Source: Cunninghamia lanceolata (Eukaryota; Streptophyta; Pinopsida; Cupressales; Cupressaceae). Taken from it: 64,000 nt of DNA. This document shows, one piece after another, positions 46,867 to 59,400 of this stretch; position 1 is the stretch's first letter; the number at the start of each line of letters is the position of its first letter. A program made the position numbers and the translations under genes. The notes beneath the pieces are model-generated. The model had not been told where the DNA came from. It saw only the letters and a list, made by a program, of their open reading frames with translations, and did no database searches. The DNA is taken from contig BSBN01001482.1 in NCBI GenBank assembly GCA_027924645.1, forward strand, positions 12,480,001 through 12,544,000, given 5' to 3'.

Positions 46867-48112
46867 TGTTGCAAGTATGGGTTTAATTGGTGTTGTCATT
46901 GATGTCAACATACTCATGTTACATTAATGAGAAGGATTGGATGAGCTGTGTGCTGAGGATTTTGAGAAAATCAGTCTCAATCAGGAACAGTGAAGAACAG
47001 TGATGATAAGAAGGTAAAAGTCTAAGATAGGTTGAGGATCAAAGGATGCGGTTTAAAGGGTTTGTAGATATAAGTCTTGAGATGCTCCAGTCAAGTTTTT
47101 AGAGGTCCGCATGAAGATATCAAGAAGTTATGGTTGCTCAAGTAGAATCAGTTCTTACAGGTGTTCAGTGGTGACAGAGTGAGACAGATAGGTACGGTAA
47201 GGTCTGGTAATGCATTATCTCATTCTGCGGATTTGAGGAAGTTGTGAGGATGTCCTTGTGAAGTGTCAAGTAAATTGGTTTGTGGCTTGAAGGTCTGGAA
47301 GAACCTATTCCTTTGTGACAGTGATGACAGACTATGTTCTTGAGGTTCCAGATGAAGAAGAGAAGGATTTCAATAAGTAGAGGAAGTGCGGATGTTCCTG
47401 GTGATTCAGGAAAGCTTCTGGAGGTCCTTGGATTATGTTTAGTTCATGTTGATGGTCCACATTAGAGTTAGAGCCTGGAATTGAAGAAATACTTCCAGAT
47501 GAAGGTGTTCTTTCTGTGACTGGCCGACCGGATGAATTATACACCTTGCAAATGTTCTTGTGGTTGTTTGCTGACTTAGATGTTTGTTCCTAAGTTGATG
47601 TCGTGTATAAATAAAGGATTGCAAAGTCATTTCAAAGGGGTATTCATGGAGATGAGTGTGTGGTAGCGAAGAGAAGAGTGAAAGGTAGAGCAGAAGGTTT
47701 GAGCTTAAATGGAACTGACTCAAGCATAGTGAAGATGCTATTTACCAGTTCAAGTATGTGATACTTATTCCTTTGTAGACAGTGTGTCTCTAGTAGGTAG
47801 TGAGCCTCTTGTGAGCAGTGTGCTCAAGTAGTGAGACCTAATTGGCATGTGCCATTTTTTCTTTCTATTCTTCTAACAGAGAATATTATCTTGGGTTAAT
47901 CACCCCTGGTTTTTCCCTTAACTGGGTTTTCCACGTCAAAATCTTGGTGTTTCATGTGTTGATGTGTTTCTGCTATTGATTTGTTACATTGTGTTTTCAT
48001 GATTGATCTTCTATTATGCTGCTAATTAATAATGTGGAGTTAAGTACATAAAGGGAGAAAGTTTTATACAACTGATTCACCCCCCTCTCAGTTGTGTGCC
48101 CTAAATCTAACA
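46867..48112 (+). repeat. 5' LTR of the nested copia element
   Basis: 1246 bp, paired with 52639-53857. TATAAATA at 47606-47613. Confidence 0.92.
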
Positions 48113-48114
48113 AT

Positions 48115-48127
48115 TGGTATCAGAGCC
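48115..48127 (+). promoter_or_regulatory. primer binding site of the nested copia element
   Basis: TTGGTATCAGAGCC two bases after the LTR, complementary to initiator tRNA-Met. Confidence 0.9.
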
Positions 48128-48169
48128 AAGTTCCTCTAAAAGGAGCTTAACCACTTGAGGAGATCCAGG

Positions 48170-51100
48170 ATGTCGTCGTACAAGAAGGATAATCTGAAGT
48201 TTGATGGAACCAACTTTACTCTTTGGAAAGGTCGTATGAAATGTCACTTACAGTGTATGGGATTTGCATACTGGTCCATGGTTACAAAAGCTTATGTACC
48301 TCCATAGGGTGGTTCGACAACCCTAAATGAAATCACATATGCTAAAAACAATTTGTAGACCAAAGAGGCTCTTCTAAGTGCATTATCTGACTCAGAGCTC
48401 TCAAATGTTATTGATCTACCAACTGCCTTTGAGATTTGGGAGAAACTGAAACTTTTGCATGAAGGAGATCAGTTTGTTAAATGTGTAAGGTTACAAAGTC
48501 TAAAAGGGAAATTTGAAAAACTGAAGATGAGAGATGATGAAAATATTACCTCTTTTATGCCAAGAGTGAATGAGCTAGTTTGTGGGATTAGAAATGCAGG
48601 TGGAATCCTGAGTGAAGAAGAAATCATTAGCAAAGTTCTCAGATCCCTTCCTGCCTCATACAAAATCAAGGCTTTTACAATCGAAGAATTTAGAGCTCAC
48701 ACAATAGTCACAAGAGATCAATTGGTTGGTAAGTTGGTTGCTTTTGAAATGGCTGAATTTGGAGATGATCCTCCAAAGACTAAATCTACATTCAAAGCTA
48801 GTGCCTCTATAAAAGGGAAACAAAGGTTTGATCTGGGAGAAAACTCTTCAAGGAACCTATCATGGTATGAAACAGCAAGAAAGGACTTGGAAGAAGAAGA
48901 AGCTGAAACTGCTCATCTTGAAGCTCTTATTGCAAAAAGACTACCAAGAGGATCTGGTAAGTATGAAGGGAAGTTACCTTTTAAGTGTTTTAACTGCAAT
49001 AAAATTGGTCATTTTGCCTCAAGATGTCTGGAAAGATTTTCAAGACCAAATCCTAACAGACCAAGGTTTCAAAAGAATTGTTACTACGTTCATGAAGAAG
49101 ATGATAATGAAGGAGTGACAGATGATGAATCAAAGACAGGAAACAAATCCAGTAATGAATGGGTGTTTATTGCCATCAAAGAAGAGGAACGAATATCCTT
49201 TGTATCTGTCAATCATGAAGTTGAAGGAAAAGCTCTGGCTGCTCAAGTTGAAGCAAAGGATGATTGGGTCATTGATAGTGGATGCTCTCACCATATGACA
49301 GGTGACAAGAATAAGTTCTTAAATTTGGAAAAGTATGAAGGAGGAATTGTAAAGTTTGGAGATAATTCTGCTGGTAGAATCAGAGGTAGAGGAACTATTT
49401 CTCTTGATGGAAAGAATAAAACCGGTAATGTACTGTATGTTGAAGGATTAAAGCACAATCTTCTCAGTGTTGGAAAGCTGGTGGACAAAGGCTATGATCT
49501 CAGATTCAGGAATATAAAATGCAAGATCTTTGAAAGTTCCAGAACAGAGATTGCATCCGATACCCAAACAAAAGGTAACATCTTTCACTTGGCTGGTACT
49601 GGTAAAAGTTGTTTATTTGTTCAAGTTGATCAGAGTTGGTTATGGCATAGAAGAATGTGTCATGTGAACTTTGATAATATCATCAAGATAAGCAATACTC
49701 AGGTTGTAAGAGACCTTCCAAAATTGGTAAAACCTACAAATAGTTTGTGCAAAGAATGTCAGTTGGGAAAACAAAGAAGAATCTCATTCAAAAGCAAGGA
49801 ACAATCTTCTACCAAATTATTAGACTTGGTTCATACTGACTTATGTGGTCCGGCAAGAATCAGGAGTGTGCAAGGTGATAGATACTTCATGTTGCTAATT
49901 GATGACTATTCCCAGATGATGTGGGTAACCTTTCTGAAAGAGAAATCAAAATCTCTTGAGAAATTCAAAGTATTCAAGGCTATGGTGGAAAATGAGACTG
50001 GATTAAAATTGAAATGTTTGAGGTCTGATAGAGGTGGAGAATTCACAACCGGTGAGTTCATAAACTTTTGTGAGAAACATGGAATAAAGAGACAGTTGTC
50101 TACCCCTAGAACTCCACAGCAAAATGGAGTTGTTGAGAGAAAGAACCAGACCATCCAAGAAGCATCCAGGACCATGATGATGGAAGCAAATATTCCTCAG
50201 ATCTATTGGAGAGAAGCTGTCAGCACTGCAGTCTACACTCTCAATCGAGTTCAAATTAGAAACTATACCGGTAAGACTCCCTGTGAAATCTGGTTTGGCA
50301 TTACTCCCACTGTGAGATACTTTAGAGTTTTTGGTAGTAGATGTTACATTAAAAGGGATGAAGATCTAGGAAAGTTTGATACTAGAAATGATAAAAGAAT
50401 ATTCTTGGGTTATTCTACTCAAAGCAAAGCATACCAATGTTACAACAAGAGACTGAGAAAGATTGTAGAAATTGTAAATGTGAAGGTTGATGAAGAAATT
50501 GAAAGACCCTCAAGAATTCTTGATCATGATGAAGATGATCAAAATGGTGTTCAAATTCAAGGTATCCAAGCCTCTTCTGAGAAACAAAGTCAAGTTGATC
50601 TGGTAAGACAGGAAGAAGAGATAAGTCTCAATGAGACTGGTCAAGAGTTAGAAGTGCAAGAAACTCCCAAAATTCTAAGGTATGTAGCTCTAAACTGCTC
50701 TGAAGATCAGATCATAGGTGACAAAAGCAAAGGGGTGCAAACAAGGAGGAGAATTGCTCAAAATTCAGATGAGTATTGTCTAATTTCAAAGATTGAACCT
50801 AAGACAGTAAATGAAGCCTGCAATGATGAAAACTAGACTAAGGCAATGGAGGAAGAACTAATGCAAATTGAGAAGAATCACACTTGGGATCTTGTTCCCA
50901 GACCAAGAAATAAAAATGTGATTGGAACCAAATGGGTCTTCCAGAACAAATTGAATGAAGCTGGTGAAGTAATCAGAAATAAGGCCAGATTAGTTTGCAA
51001 AGGTTACTCTCAAATAGAAGGAGTTGATTTTGAAGAAAATTTTGCTCCGGTGGCAAGAATTGAAGCAGTCAGATTATTTCTTGCTGCCTTCAAGGATTTC

Positions 51101-52324
51101 AAGGTGTATTAGATGGATGTCAAATCTGCCTTCCTAAATGGTAATTTGGAAGAAGAAGTGTATATTGAGCAACCAGATGGATTTCAATTGTCTGATCATA
51201 GTGACATGGTCTGTAAATTGAAAAAGGCACTGTATGGATTGAAGCAAGCCCCAAGAGCTTGGTATGAAAGATTGGATAAGCATCTCTTGAAGACTGGTTT
51301 CAACAAAGGTACTGCTGACAATAATTTGTATTTCAAAATTGATTATACAAACATCTTAATTGTTGAAGTATTTGTTGATGATATCATTTTTGGAGGAAGA
51401 GATAGCATGTGTAAAACTTTTGCAAGTCAAATGAAAAGTGAGTTTGAGATGTCAATGCTTGGAGAAATGAATTTCTTTTTGGGTCTACAAATTATTCAAA
51501 CAAAGAAAGGAATCTTCATTTCTCAGTCAAAATATGTAAAAGAATTGTTGAGGAAATTTGGGATGGAAGACTCAAAGCCAATGAACACTCCAATGGCAAC
51601 TGGATGCAAGTTGAGCAAAGATGATGACTCTCCCAAGGTTGATTAGACAAAATATAGGTCAATGATTGGAGGACTGTTGTATCTCACTCAAACTAGACCA
51701 GATATTATGCAGGCTATTGGTCTTGTTGCTAGATTCCAAGCTGATCCTAGAGAATCTCAGGTTATGGCAATCAAGAGAATTTTTAGATATCTAAAGGGGA
51801 TAGTTGAGTATGGTCTATGGTATCCTAGAGATCATGATTTCTCTCTTCATGCATATACAGATGTAGATTGGGCAGGAGATGTGGATGACCGGAAGAGTAC
51901 CAGTGGTGGAGCATTCTTTTTGGGAAAAAGATTGGTTTCTTGCCTAAGCAAGAAACAAGAGGCAATTTCTCTATCTACAACTGAAGCAAAATACATTGCA
52001 GTAGCAAGTAGTTGCACTCAAATCTTATGGATAAAGCAGATACTAAGAGACATTAAAGTAGAATATGAGGAGCCTATCACAATTTTCTGTGATAATTCAA
52101 GTGCAATAAATATTTCTAAGAATCCGGTGTTGCATTCTAAGACCAAGCACATATCTATCAAGTTTCACTTTCTGAGAGAGCAAGTGAACAAGGATGAAGT
52201 CAGATTGGAGTATGTGCCCTCCAAGGATTAGATTGCAGATATCTTTACCAAACCTCTTCCCAAGGACTCTTTTGAGTATCTCAAGGATAAGTTAGGGGTT
52301 ATTTCCCCTCTGATGATGAACTAG
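48170..52324 (+). pseudogene. gag-pol of the nested copia element, six in-frame TAG stops
   Basis: A single frame runs from ATG 48170 to TAG 52322-52324, 1384 codons, without any frameshift. It is cut only by TAG codons at 48305, 48356, 50834, 51110, 51644 and 52229. Domains by residue: Gag FDGTNFTLWKGRM near 10, zinc knuckle CFNCNKIGHFASRC near 273, protease WVIDSGCSHHM near 369, integrase zinc site near 490, integrase core ([23 protein letters not shown]), RT with FVDDIIFGG near 1068, RNase H with YTDVDWAGD and SAINISKNPV. A two-residue in-frame deletion ([10 protein letters not shown]) is present in RT. It retains the AIN residues that the minus relative lacks. Confidence 0.93.
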
Positions 52325-52625
52325 GATGCACTAATGTGCATCAGTCCAGTGGATATCATAGTCATATCTTGTGATCTGGATTGATGATAGTGAGCTGCTA
52401 CTCAGGGTAGCAGTAGGTGTGATTCTGAAGTTGCAAGTATGAGCCTTTTGCCATTGATGTCAAAGGGGGAGAGAAGACATGTGAAAAACAAGTGGTTGGT
52501 ATTCAAAGGGGGAGCAGTACAAGAAGAGAATACATGTGAATAGTTGTTGGTGATAGGTGGAGTTGTGATAGTAAGGAGAAGTTCTTGTCTTGATGGTTTT
52601 TCACATCATATGTTGCCATCAATGA
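52325..52625 (+). other. 3' leader of the nested copia element
   Basis: About 300 bp with repeated CAAAGGGGGAG-like purine tracts (52463, 52497, 52627) and GCCATTGATGTC motifs. No gene. Confidence 0.7.
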
Positions 52626-52638
52626 CAAAGGGGGAGAT
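52626..52638 (+). promoter_or_regulatory. polypurine tract of the nested copia element
   Basis: CAAAGGGGGAGAT immediately before the 3' LTR. Two earlier GGGGGAG runs lie upstream. Confidence 0.85.
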
Positions 52639-53857
52639 TGTTGCAAGTATGGGTTTAACTGGTGTTGTCATTGATGTCAACATACTCATGTTGCATTAAT
52701 GAGAAGGATTGGATGAGCTATGTGTTGAGGATTTTGAGAAAATAAGTCTCAATCAGGAACAGTGAAGAACAGTGATGATAACAAGGTAAAAGTCCAAGAT
52801 AGGTTGAGGATTAGAGGATGTAGTTTGAAGGGTTTGTAGATATAAGTCTTGAGATGCTCCAGTCAAGTTTTCAGAGGTCTGCCTGAAGATATGAAGAAGT
52901 TATGGTCGCTCAAGTAGAACCAATTCTGACAGGTGTTCAGTGGTGACAGAGTGAGACATATAGGTCTGGTAAGGTCCGGTAATGCATTATCCCATTCTGC
53001 AGATTTGAGGAAGTTGTGAGGACGTCCTTGTGAAGTGTCAAGTAAATTAGTTTGTGGCTTGAAGGTCCATAAGAACCTATTCCTTTGTGACAGTGATGAC
53101 AGACTGTGTTCTTGAGGTTCCAGATGAAGAAGAGAAGGATTTCAGTAAGTAGAGGAAGTGCGGATGTTCTTGGTGATTCAGGAAAACTTGTGGAGGTCCT
53201 TGGATTATGTTTAGTTCATGTTGATGGTCCGCATTAGAGTTGGAGCCCAGAATTGAAGAAATACTTTCAGATGAAGGTGTTCTTTCTGTGACTGGTCGAC
53301 CAGATGAATTATACACCTTGCGAATGTTCTTGTGGTTGTTTGCCGACTTAGATGTTTGTTCCTAAGTTGATGTCATGTATAAATAAAGGATTGCAAAGTC
53401 ATTTCAAAGGGGTATTTGTGGATATGAGTGTGTGGTAGTGAAGAGAAGAGCGAAAGGCAGAGCAGAAGGTTTGAGCTTAAATGGAACTGACTCAAGCATA
53501 GTGAAGATGCTCTTTACCAGTTCAAGTATGTGATACTTATTCCTTTGTAGACAGTGTGTCTCTGGTAGGCAGTGAGCCCTAATTGACATGTGCCATTTGT
53601 TCTTTCTATTCTTCTAATAGAGAATATTATCTTGGGTTAATCACCCCGTGGTTTTTCCCTTAACCAGGTTTTCCACGTCAAAATCTTGGTGTTTCATGTG
53701 TTGATGTGTTTCTGCTATTGATTTGTTACATTGTGCTTTCGTGATTGATCTTCTATTATGCTACTAATTAATAATGTGGAGTTAAGTACATAAAAGGGAG
53801 AAAGTATTATACAACTGATTCACCCCCCCCTCTCAGTTGTGTGCCCTAAATCTAACA
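52639..53857 (+). repeat. 3' LTR of the nested copia element
   Basis: 1219 bp, paired with 46867-48112. TATAAATA at 53378-53385. Ends CTAAATCTAACA. Confidence 0.92.
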
Positions 53858-53975
53858 TTACAACCTTCTATTCTCGACTCTTACATGTCATAGATTCGTC
53901 ATAGGAATTCGTCATAGTCGTTTCAGTCAAACATTCCTTACACAACATAGAAGATGCCGACACATGGTAGAATAT
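53858..53975. repeat. 118-bp direct repeat, right copy
   Basis: TTACAACCTTCTATTC to GGTAGAATAT, right next to the nested element's 3' LTR and continuous with the rest of the Tnt1-like 3' LTR (to 54184). Confidence 0.9.
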
Positions 53976-54184
53976 TCCTACCACTAAGTGGGATGCCTAT
54001 CTCCTCATGTGAGGACAAAATAACAAGTTGTCATAATCCATGTAGGATTGACACATCACCGTGCCACATCCCACAATATGACAAAGTGGAATTTCCAATT
54101 ATTTACAACATAGGCATTGAATAATAAATACAAACATTACAAATGCAGAGAATTACCAAGGTTGTGACACCTTAATTCCCAACA
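53976..54184 (-). repeat. 3' LTR of the Tnt1-like element, inner part
   Basis: Continues from GAATATTCCTACC to CCCAACA and matches 59187-59395. Confidence 0.88.
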
Positions 54185-54196
54185 TTCTCCCACTTG
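54185..54196 (-). promoter_or_regulatory. polypurine tract of the Tnt1-like element
   Basis: AAGTGGGAGAA on the minus strand, immediately before TGTTGGG of the 3' LTR. Confidence 0.8.
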
Positions 54197-54232
54197 TCAA
54201 ACACCTTGTAGGAGCCAATAGAAAAATAAGAT

Positions 54233-57200
54233 TTAACTGCTATAGGCCAAGAGACCCATAGACTCCGAACACCATCTGAACTTCTCTATGCCCACTGGTT
54301 TCGTCAATGCATTTACAACATTCTTCAAAGTATCTACCTTCTCCAAATTTACCTTTCCATCCTCAACCATGTCCCTCACAAAGTGAAACTAAACATCAAT
54401 GTGCTTGGTTCTAGCATGGAAAGTTGGATTCTTTGTAAGGCAAATTACACTCTGACTGTCACAACTGATCGTGATCTGACCTGCATCAACACCAATATAT
54501 GAAAACAATCTCTTAAGCCAAATGGCTTCCTTACAAGCATGAGTTGCTGCCATGTACTCAACTTCTATCATGGACAAAGAAACAACTGGTTGTCGCTTAC
54601 TCATCCAACTAATAGCACCACCAAACAGTGTAAAAACATAAGCATTGGTGGATCTCCTACTGTTAATGTCACCTACCCAATCTGAATCCACAAATCCATG
54701 AATATCAACAGAATGTGAAGGTCTTGAAACATTACTATGATAGCAAATGGAATACTTAGAAGTACCCCTCAAATATCTGAACACTCGCTTAACTGCATCC
54801 CAATGAATCCATCCAGGATTAGCCATAAATTGACTAAGGACTCCCACTGCTTGGGCAATGTCTAGTCTTGTGTAGACCATAGCATACATCAAACTACCAA
54901 CAAAACAAGCATAAGGTACTCTGCTCATGTCATCCACCTCACTAGGAGATTTTGGACAATCCTCAACAGACAACTTTGTCCCCAAAGAAATAGGAACACA
55001 CAATCATCTACAATCTGCCATGCTGAATCTATCCAACACAGACTTCACATACTTACTCTGGCTTAACCAAAGTTTTCTGTTGGTTCTGTCTCTTCTGATT
55101 TCCATTCCTAGAATGTACCTAGCTGCCCCTAAATCTTTCATTTCAAACTAAGATGACAACTAAGATTTAAAATTAGAAATCATATTTTTACCCTTCCCAA
55201 TGAGAAACATATCATCAACATACAGTGTAACAATGATCCGATTTCGATCTCGCAAATCTAACTGACAACACAAAGGCATCAAACTTCAAATACCATCTCC
55301 TAGGGGATTGCTTCAAACCATACAAAGACTTCTTAAGTTTGTAAACCAAATTTTCTTTACCTTTTACCATGTAATGCTCTGGCTGTGACATGTAGATTTC
55401 TTCCTCCAAATCACCATGAAGGAAAGCTGTCTTCACATCCATCTGTTCTACCTCCAAGTCGTAAGCTATTGCAAGTGACAATAGGAATCGAATGGATGTC
55501 ATCTTTACAATGGGAGAGAATATCTCACCATAATCTATACCCTCCACTTGTGAATACCCCTTCGCAACCAATTTCGCCTTTTACTTCTCAATACTGCCAT
55601 TTGCACCAATCTTCTTCTTGAACACCCATTTGCATCCAATGGGTTTCCGTCTAGGAGGCAAAGGTACCAAGTCCCAAGTTTGATTCTTATCCAAAGAAGC
55701 CATTTCTTCCTCCAAGGCCTCCTTCCAGGAACCTGCATCCTTCATATCCAAAGCCTCTGATACAGTTCTAGGTTCATCACTGTTAGTAAGCAAAGCATAA
55801 GCACAACTAGAATCAAGCAATGTAAAACTAAACCTTTCAGGTTGCTTTCTTATTTGTGTAGACCTCCTCAAGAGCTGAGGTTGAGGTTCAGCTTCTTCAT
55901 CTGAGCTTTAGGAGCTGCTAGAGCTCTCCTCATCATCAGGTCCAACGTTGTCTTTTTGTTCAGTCTTCTCAAGGGTGAGAGGAAACTGAACAACATCCTC
56001 TTTCTTTTCTTTTTCTTCTGGCTATAAAAAAATGGAAGAAGGTGTAAGCTCTCTAAAGATGACACTTCTGTTATACAACACTTTTTCATCCATGGGGTCC
56101 CAAAGCTTGTATCCTTTCACACCAACACCGTAGCCAATGAAGATACACTTAACAGCTTTGTTCTCCAACTTTGACTACTTCTCCCTGGGCACATGTGCAT
56201 ATGCCTCACAACCAAAAACATGAAGATGCCTTATTGAAAGCTTTCTACCAGACCACACCTCCATGGGTGTCTTTCCAACAAGAGATGATGTAGGAGATCT
56301 ATTTACTAGATAGCAAGCAATGGCAATTGCTTCAACCCAAAACTTTTGTTCTAGGCTAGCTCCACTAAGCATACTCCTAGCCTTCTCCATCAATGTCATA
56401 TTCATCCTCTCTACAACTCCATTTTGGTGTGGGGTGTGTGGAGTTGTCTTGTGCCTTTCAATCCCAAGTTCCTTGCAATACTTATTGAATTCTATAGAAC
56501 AAAACTCACCACCGTTGTCAGTTCTCAAACATTTAATCTTTTTTCCAGTCTAATTTTCAGCAAAGGCTCTAAACTCCTTAAACTTGCTATAGACTTTAGA
56601 TTTGCTTCTGAGAAAATAAATCCATGTCCTTCTACTGTAATCATCTATAAAAGATACAAAGTATATAGATTTTGATAACAAAGGAACATTAACAGGACCA
56701 AACACATCATAATGAATAAGGTCCAACACACCAGAAGACTTATGAGAACTCAAGTAAAACTGAACACAGTTTTGTTTTCCATAAATGCAATGTTTGTAAA
56801 AGTCAAACTCAAGATTACAATCATCTAACCCCTCAACGAGGTTCTTATTTTTCAAGGTATGCAGACCCTTCTCACCAATGTGGCCAAATCTCTTATGCCA
56901 TAACATTGTCTTTTCTGTAGGAAGTTTAACTTCCAATGCATGATTACAACCATCAAGACTAGAAACAACAAATTTCTTCACTGCTCATTCAGATGGTGGG
57001 GATGAAGTGACTGCTGCCCTCTTCCTTGAGTCAGAAGAACTATTGCATTGTGAAATGCATGCTTCCAGCTGAAATAGAGTACCTCTCCGAGTACCCTTAG
57101 CAAGCACCATAGATCCTCTAGTCATCTTGCATCCTTCTTTTGAAAAGACAACCTGCACACCTGCATCATTCAAACTACTTACAAAAAGTAGGATCCGTGC

Positions 57201-58248
57201 TAAGCCTAGGATGTGCATAACCCTAGAGATTCCCTTCACTTGACCATTAGGGAATCAGATAGAGACTCTTCCACGACCAACAATCTTCAGATGAGAGTCG
57301 TCACCCAGATACACCTTTCCACCATTTGAACTCTTCATACTTAGTGAACCAGTCTCGATGTGAGGTCATGTGGAATGATGCACCAGAGTTGATTAGCCAC
57401 ACATCATCAGATGCATAGGTTGCCAAGGCTGCGATGAAAGCATCACTGTCATCTTGTGATTTGTCAGAATCTAAATCAGGAGCTTTCTTCTTTTTCTTCT
57501 TCTCCTCTTTGCATTCCTTTTGGAAATGCCTGGTCTTGACACAGTTCCAACAAAGAGCCTTGGACTTTCTAGGAGATTTGGATCTCCCACGAGATTTGGA
57601 TCTACCCTTCTTAGCTTTCTTTTCCTTCTTCTTCCCTTTCTCCTTGGGTCTTCCATGAACTGCAAGGGCTTCTTTGGCTACCTCAGAAGACTTTCTTCGC
57701 ATCTCTTTAGACAATAGTGAAGAAACCACTTCTTCCATTTTGAATGTGGATGTGGTGCTTCCGATTGCCATGACAAGATGATACCATGAGTCTAGTAGAG
57801 AACAAAGCAGGGTCATACACCGATCATCCTCCTCCATGTTTACACCAATAGATGTTAATTGTGCAACCAACATATTAAAGGCATTCATATGCTCAACCAC
57901 AGATCCTTCATCCTCCATTCGAAGAGAATACAACTTCTTTCTTAGGAAAAGTTTATTGACTAGGGATTTGGCTTGATACACATCCCCTAACTACTTCCAA
58001 AGGAGTTTTGCAGTGGTCTCTTCATGGACATTTAACAACACAGAATCAGAAAGACTAAGTCTTATGAGACCCTTAACCTTCTGATCCTTAAGATCCCAAT
58101 CATCTTGTGTCATTGTAGCTGGTTTAGTTCCATTCACACTTTCCCAAAGGTCTCAGTTAACTAACATGTCTTCCATTTTGAGCTTCCACAGCTCGAAATT
58201 ACTGCCGTTGAACTTCTCTACTTCAAACCTTCCTAATGTGCCTACCAT
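54233..58248 (-). pseudogene. Tnt1-like gag-pol, decayed
   Basis: About 1339 codons from ATG 58248 (MVGTLGRFEVEKFNGSNFEL) to TAA 54233, close to the length known for Tnt1 polyproteins. Order on the minus strand: Gag with FNGSNFELWK and EEDDRCMTLLCSL; basic stretch and zinc knuckle CWNCVKTRHFQKEC (near 57550); protease with WLINSGASFHM near 57400, where Asn replaces the catalytic Asp; integrase zinc site HKRFGHIGEKGL (near 56900), core with RTDNGGEF and QNGVVERMN (56528-56400); RT with MDVKTAFLHGDLEEEIYM and an intact YVDD near 55215; RNase H with DSDWVGD and RTKHIDV. Several stops (among them 57993, 56984, 56530) and at least two frameshifts (near 55210 and 57300) inactivate it. Confidence 0.88.
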
Positions 58249-58351
58249 CTCCTTGCTGCAATAAGATACAGAATGCTCTACATAGACTCCCACTCAACCT
58301 AAGATTAGCTCAAAAAACCCCTACCCTACAACTAGGACCAAAGGTGATCAA

Positions 58352-58363
58352 GCTTTGATACCA
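58352..58363 (-). promoter_or_regulatory. primer binding site of the Tnt1-like element
   Basis: TGGTATCAAAGC on the minus strand, two bases from the 5' LTR. Initiator tRNA-Met type with one change from the other copia elements. Confidence 0.85.
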
Positions 58364-58365
58364 AT

Positions 58366-59395
58366 TGAAAGGAAGCTAGGTGTGCGGAAACGCTTCCTAC
58401 ACTAATCTATTGAGGAGAGGGCTATGCAAATTCAACTTTATCCTAACTATTATAGAAATGTTAAACCATTAACATGAGATATTGCAACAAAACACAAGAA
58501 CCAAAAAGTAGACAGAAGAAGAGAGACAAAGATTTATGGTGGGGAAAACCCTTATCGGGGGAAAAATCCCACACTTAGAAACCTGCACAATGTATTAACA
58601 AATCTGAAAGAATGTTTACAATACACTTGCAATGTAAGCTTCAATGGTCTTTGACACTCGGTTCTAGAGTCAATCCAGCAACATAACAGTACCTATAAAC
58701 CTGTGATACAAATTCCATCTCCAAGCACTTGTATATAAAGGAATTACAAGGCAATATTGGACCTTTCTTGGAATGGGCGTCCAATATGGCATCTCGGACC
58801 AAAACCCATGCCTAGGGACACTTGGTCAACATTGTAGAATGTGTTTGACACTTGTCCATAGCTCCCATTCCAAATAGGTTACCTATTTTTAAAATGGGCT
58901 ATGACAGATGCTCTTACAACACTTATGACCGTCATAGAATCTGTCATAGCGGTTACAACTTACAGCTGTAAGAGAATCTATCATACACATGCTATAAATA
59001 GCATATTCTCTTACAACACATCATATTCCACCTTGGGGTGCCCAAATATGCCTCATTCAAAGATGCTACATGACACATGTCATTACCTATCTTACATGTC
59101 ATAGATTTGTCATAGGAATCCATCATAACCGTTTCGGTCAAACATTCCTTACACAACATAGAAGATGCCGACACATGGAAGAATATTCCTACCACTAAGT
59201 GGGAGGCCTATCTCTTAATGTGAGGACAAAATAACAAGTTGTCATAATCCATGTAGGATTGACACATCACCGTGCCACATCCCACAATATGACAAAGTGG
59301 AATTTCTAATTATTTACAACATAGACAATGAATAATAAATACAAACATTACAAATGCAGAGAATTAACGAGGTTGAGACACCTTAATTCCCAACA
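58366..59395 (-). repeat. 5' LTR of the Tnt1-like element
   Basis: 1030 bp, TGAAAGGAAGC to CCCAACA on the plus strand. It lacks the roughly 21-bp GCCTTCTATTCTCGACTC insert that both 118-bp copies in the 3' LTR carry. Confidence 0.9.
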
Positions 59396-59400
59396 GTGTG

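Larger units (their letters stand above)
46867..53857 (+). mobile_element. nested Ty1/copia element, same family as 38738-45854
   Basis: LTRs 46867-48112 and 52639-53857 (TGTTGCAAGTATGGG to CCCTAAATCTAACA), primer site, full-length gag-pol frame and purine tract on the plus strand. LTRs and protein are clearly homologous to the minus element at 38.7-45.9 kb and to the solo LTR at 18.7 kb. It sits in the 3' LTR of the Tnt1-like element. Instead of a 5-bp target-site duplication it is flanked by 118-bp direct repeats. Confidence 0.93.
46023..59395 (-). mobile_element. Tnt1-like Ty1/copia element, split by a nested copia element
   Basis: 5' LTR 58366-59395; 3' LTR 46023-46866 plus 53858-54184, separated by the nested element 46867-53857. 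Ends TGAAAG on the left and CCCAACA on the right (plus strand). Flanks GTGTC (46018-46022) and GTGTG (59396-59400) are a target-site duplication with one change. The interior has a primer site, one decayed gag-pol of Tnt1 type (54233-58248) and a purine tract. Orientation minus. Confidence 0.9.

Noticed and set aside
46862..53862. A normal 5-bp target-site duplication for the nested copia element
   Set aside because: Flanking 5-mers AATAT and TTACA do not match; the 118-bp repeats are the only flanking duplication.
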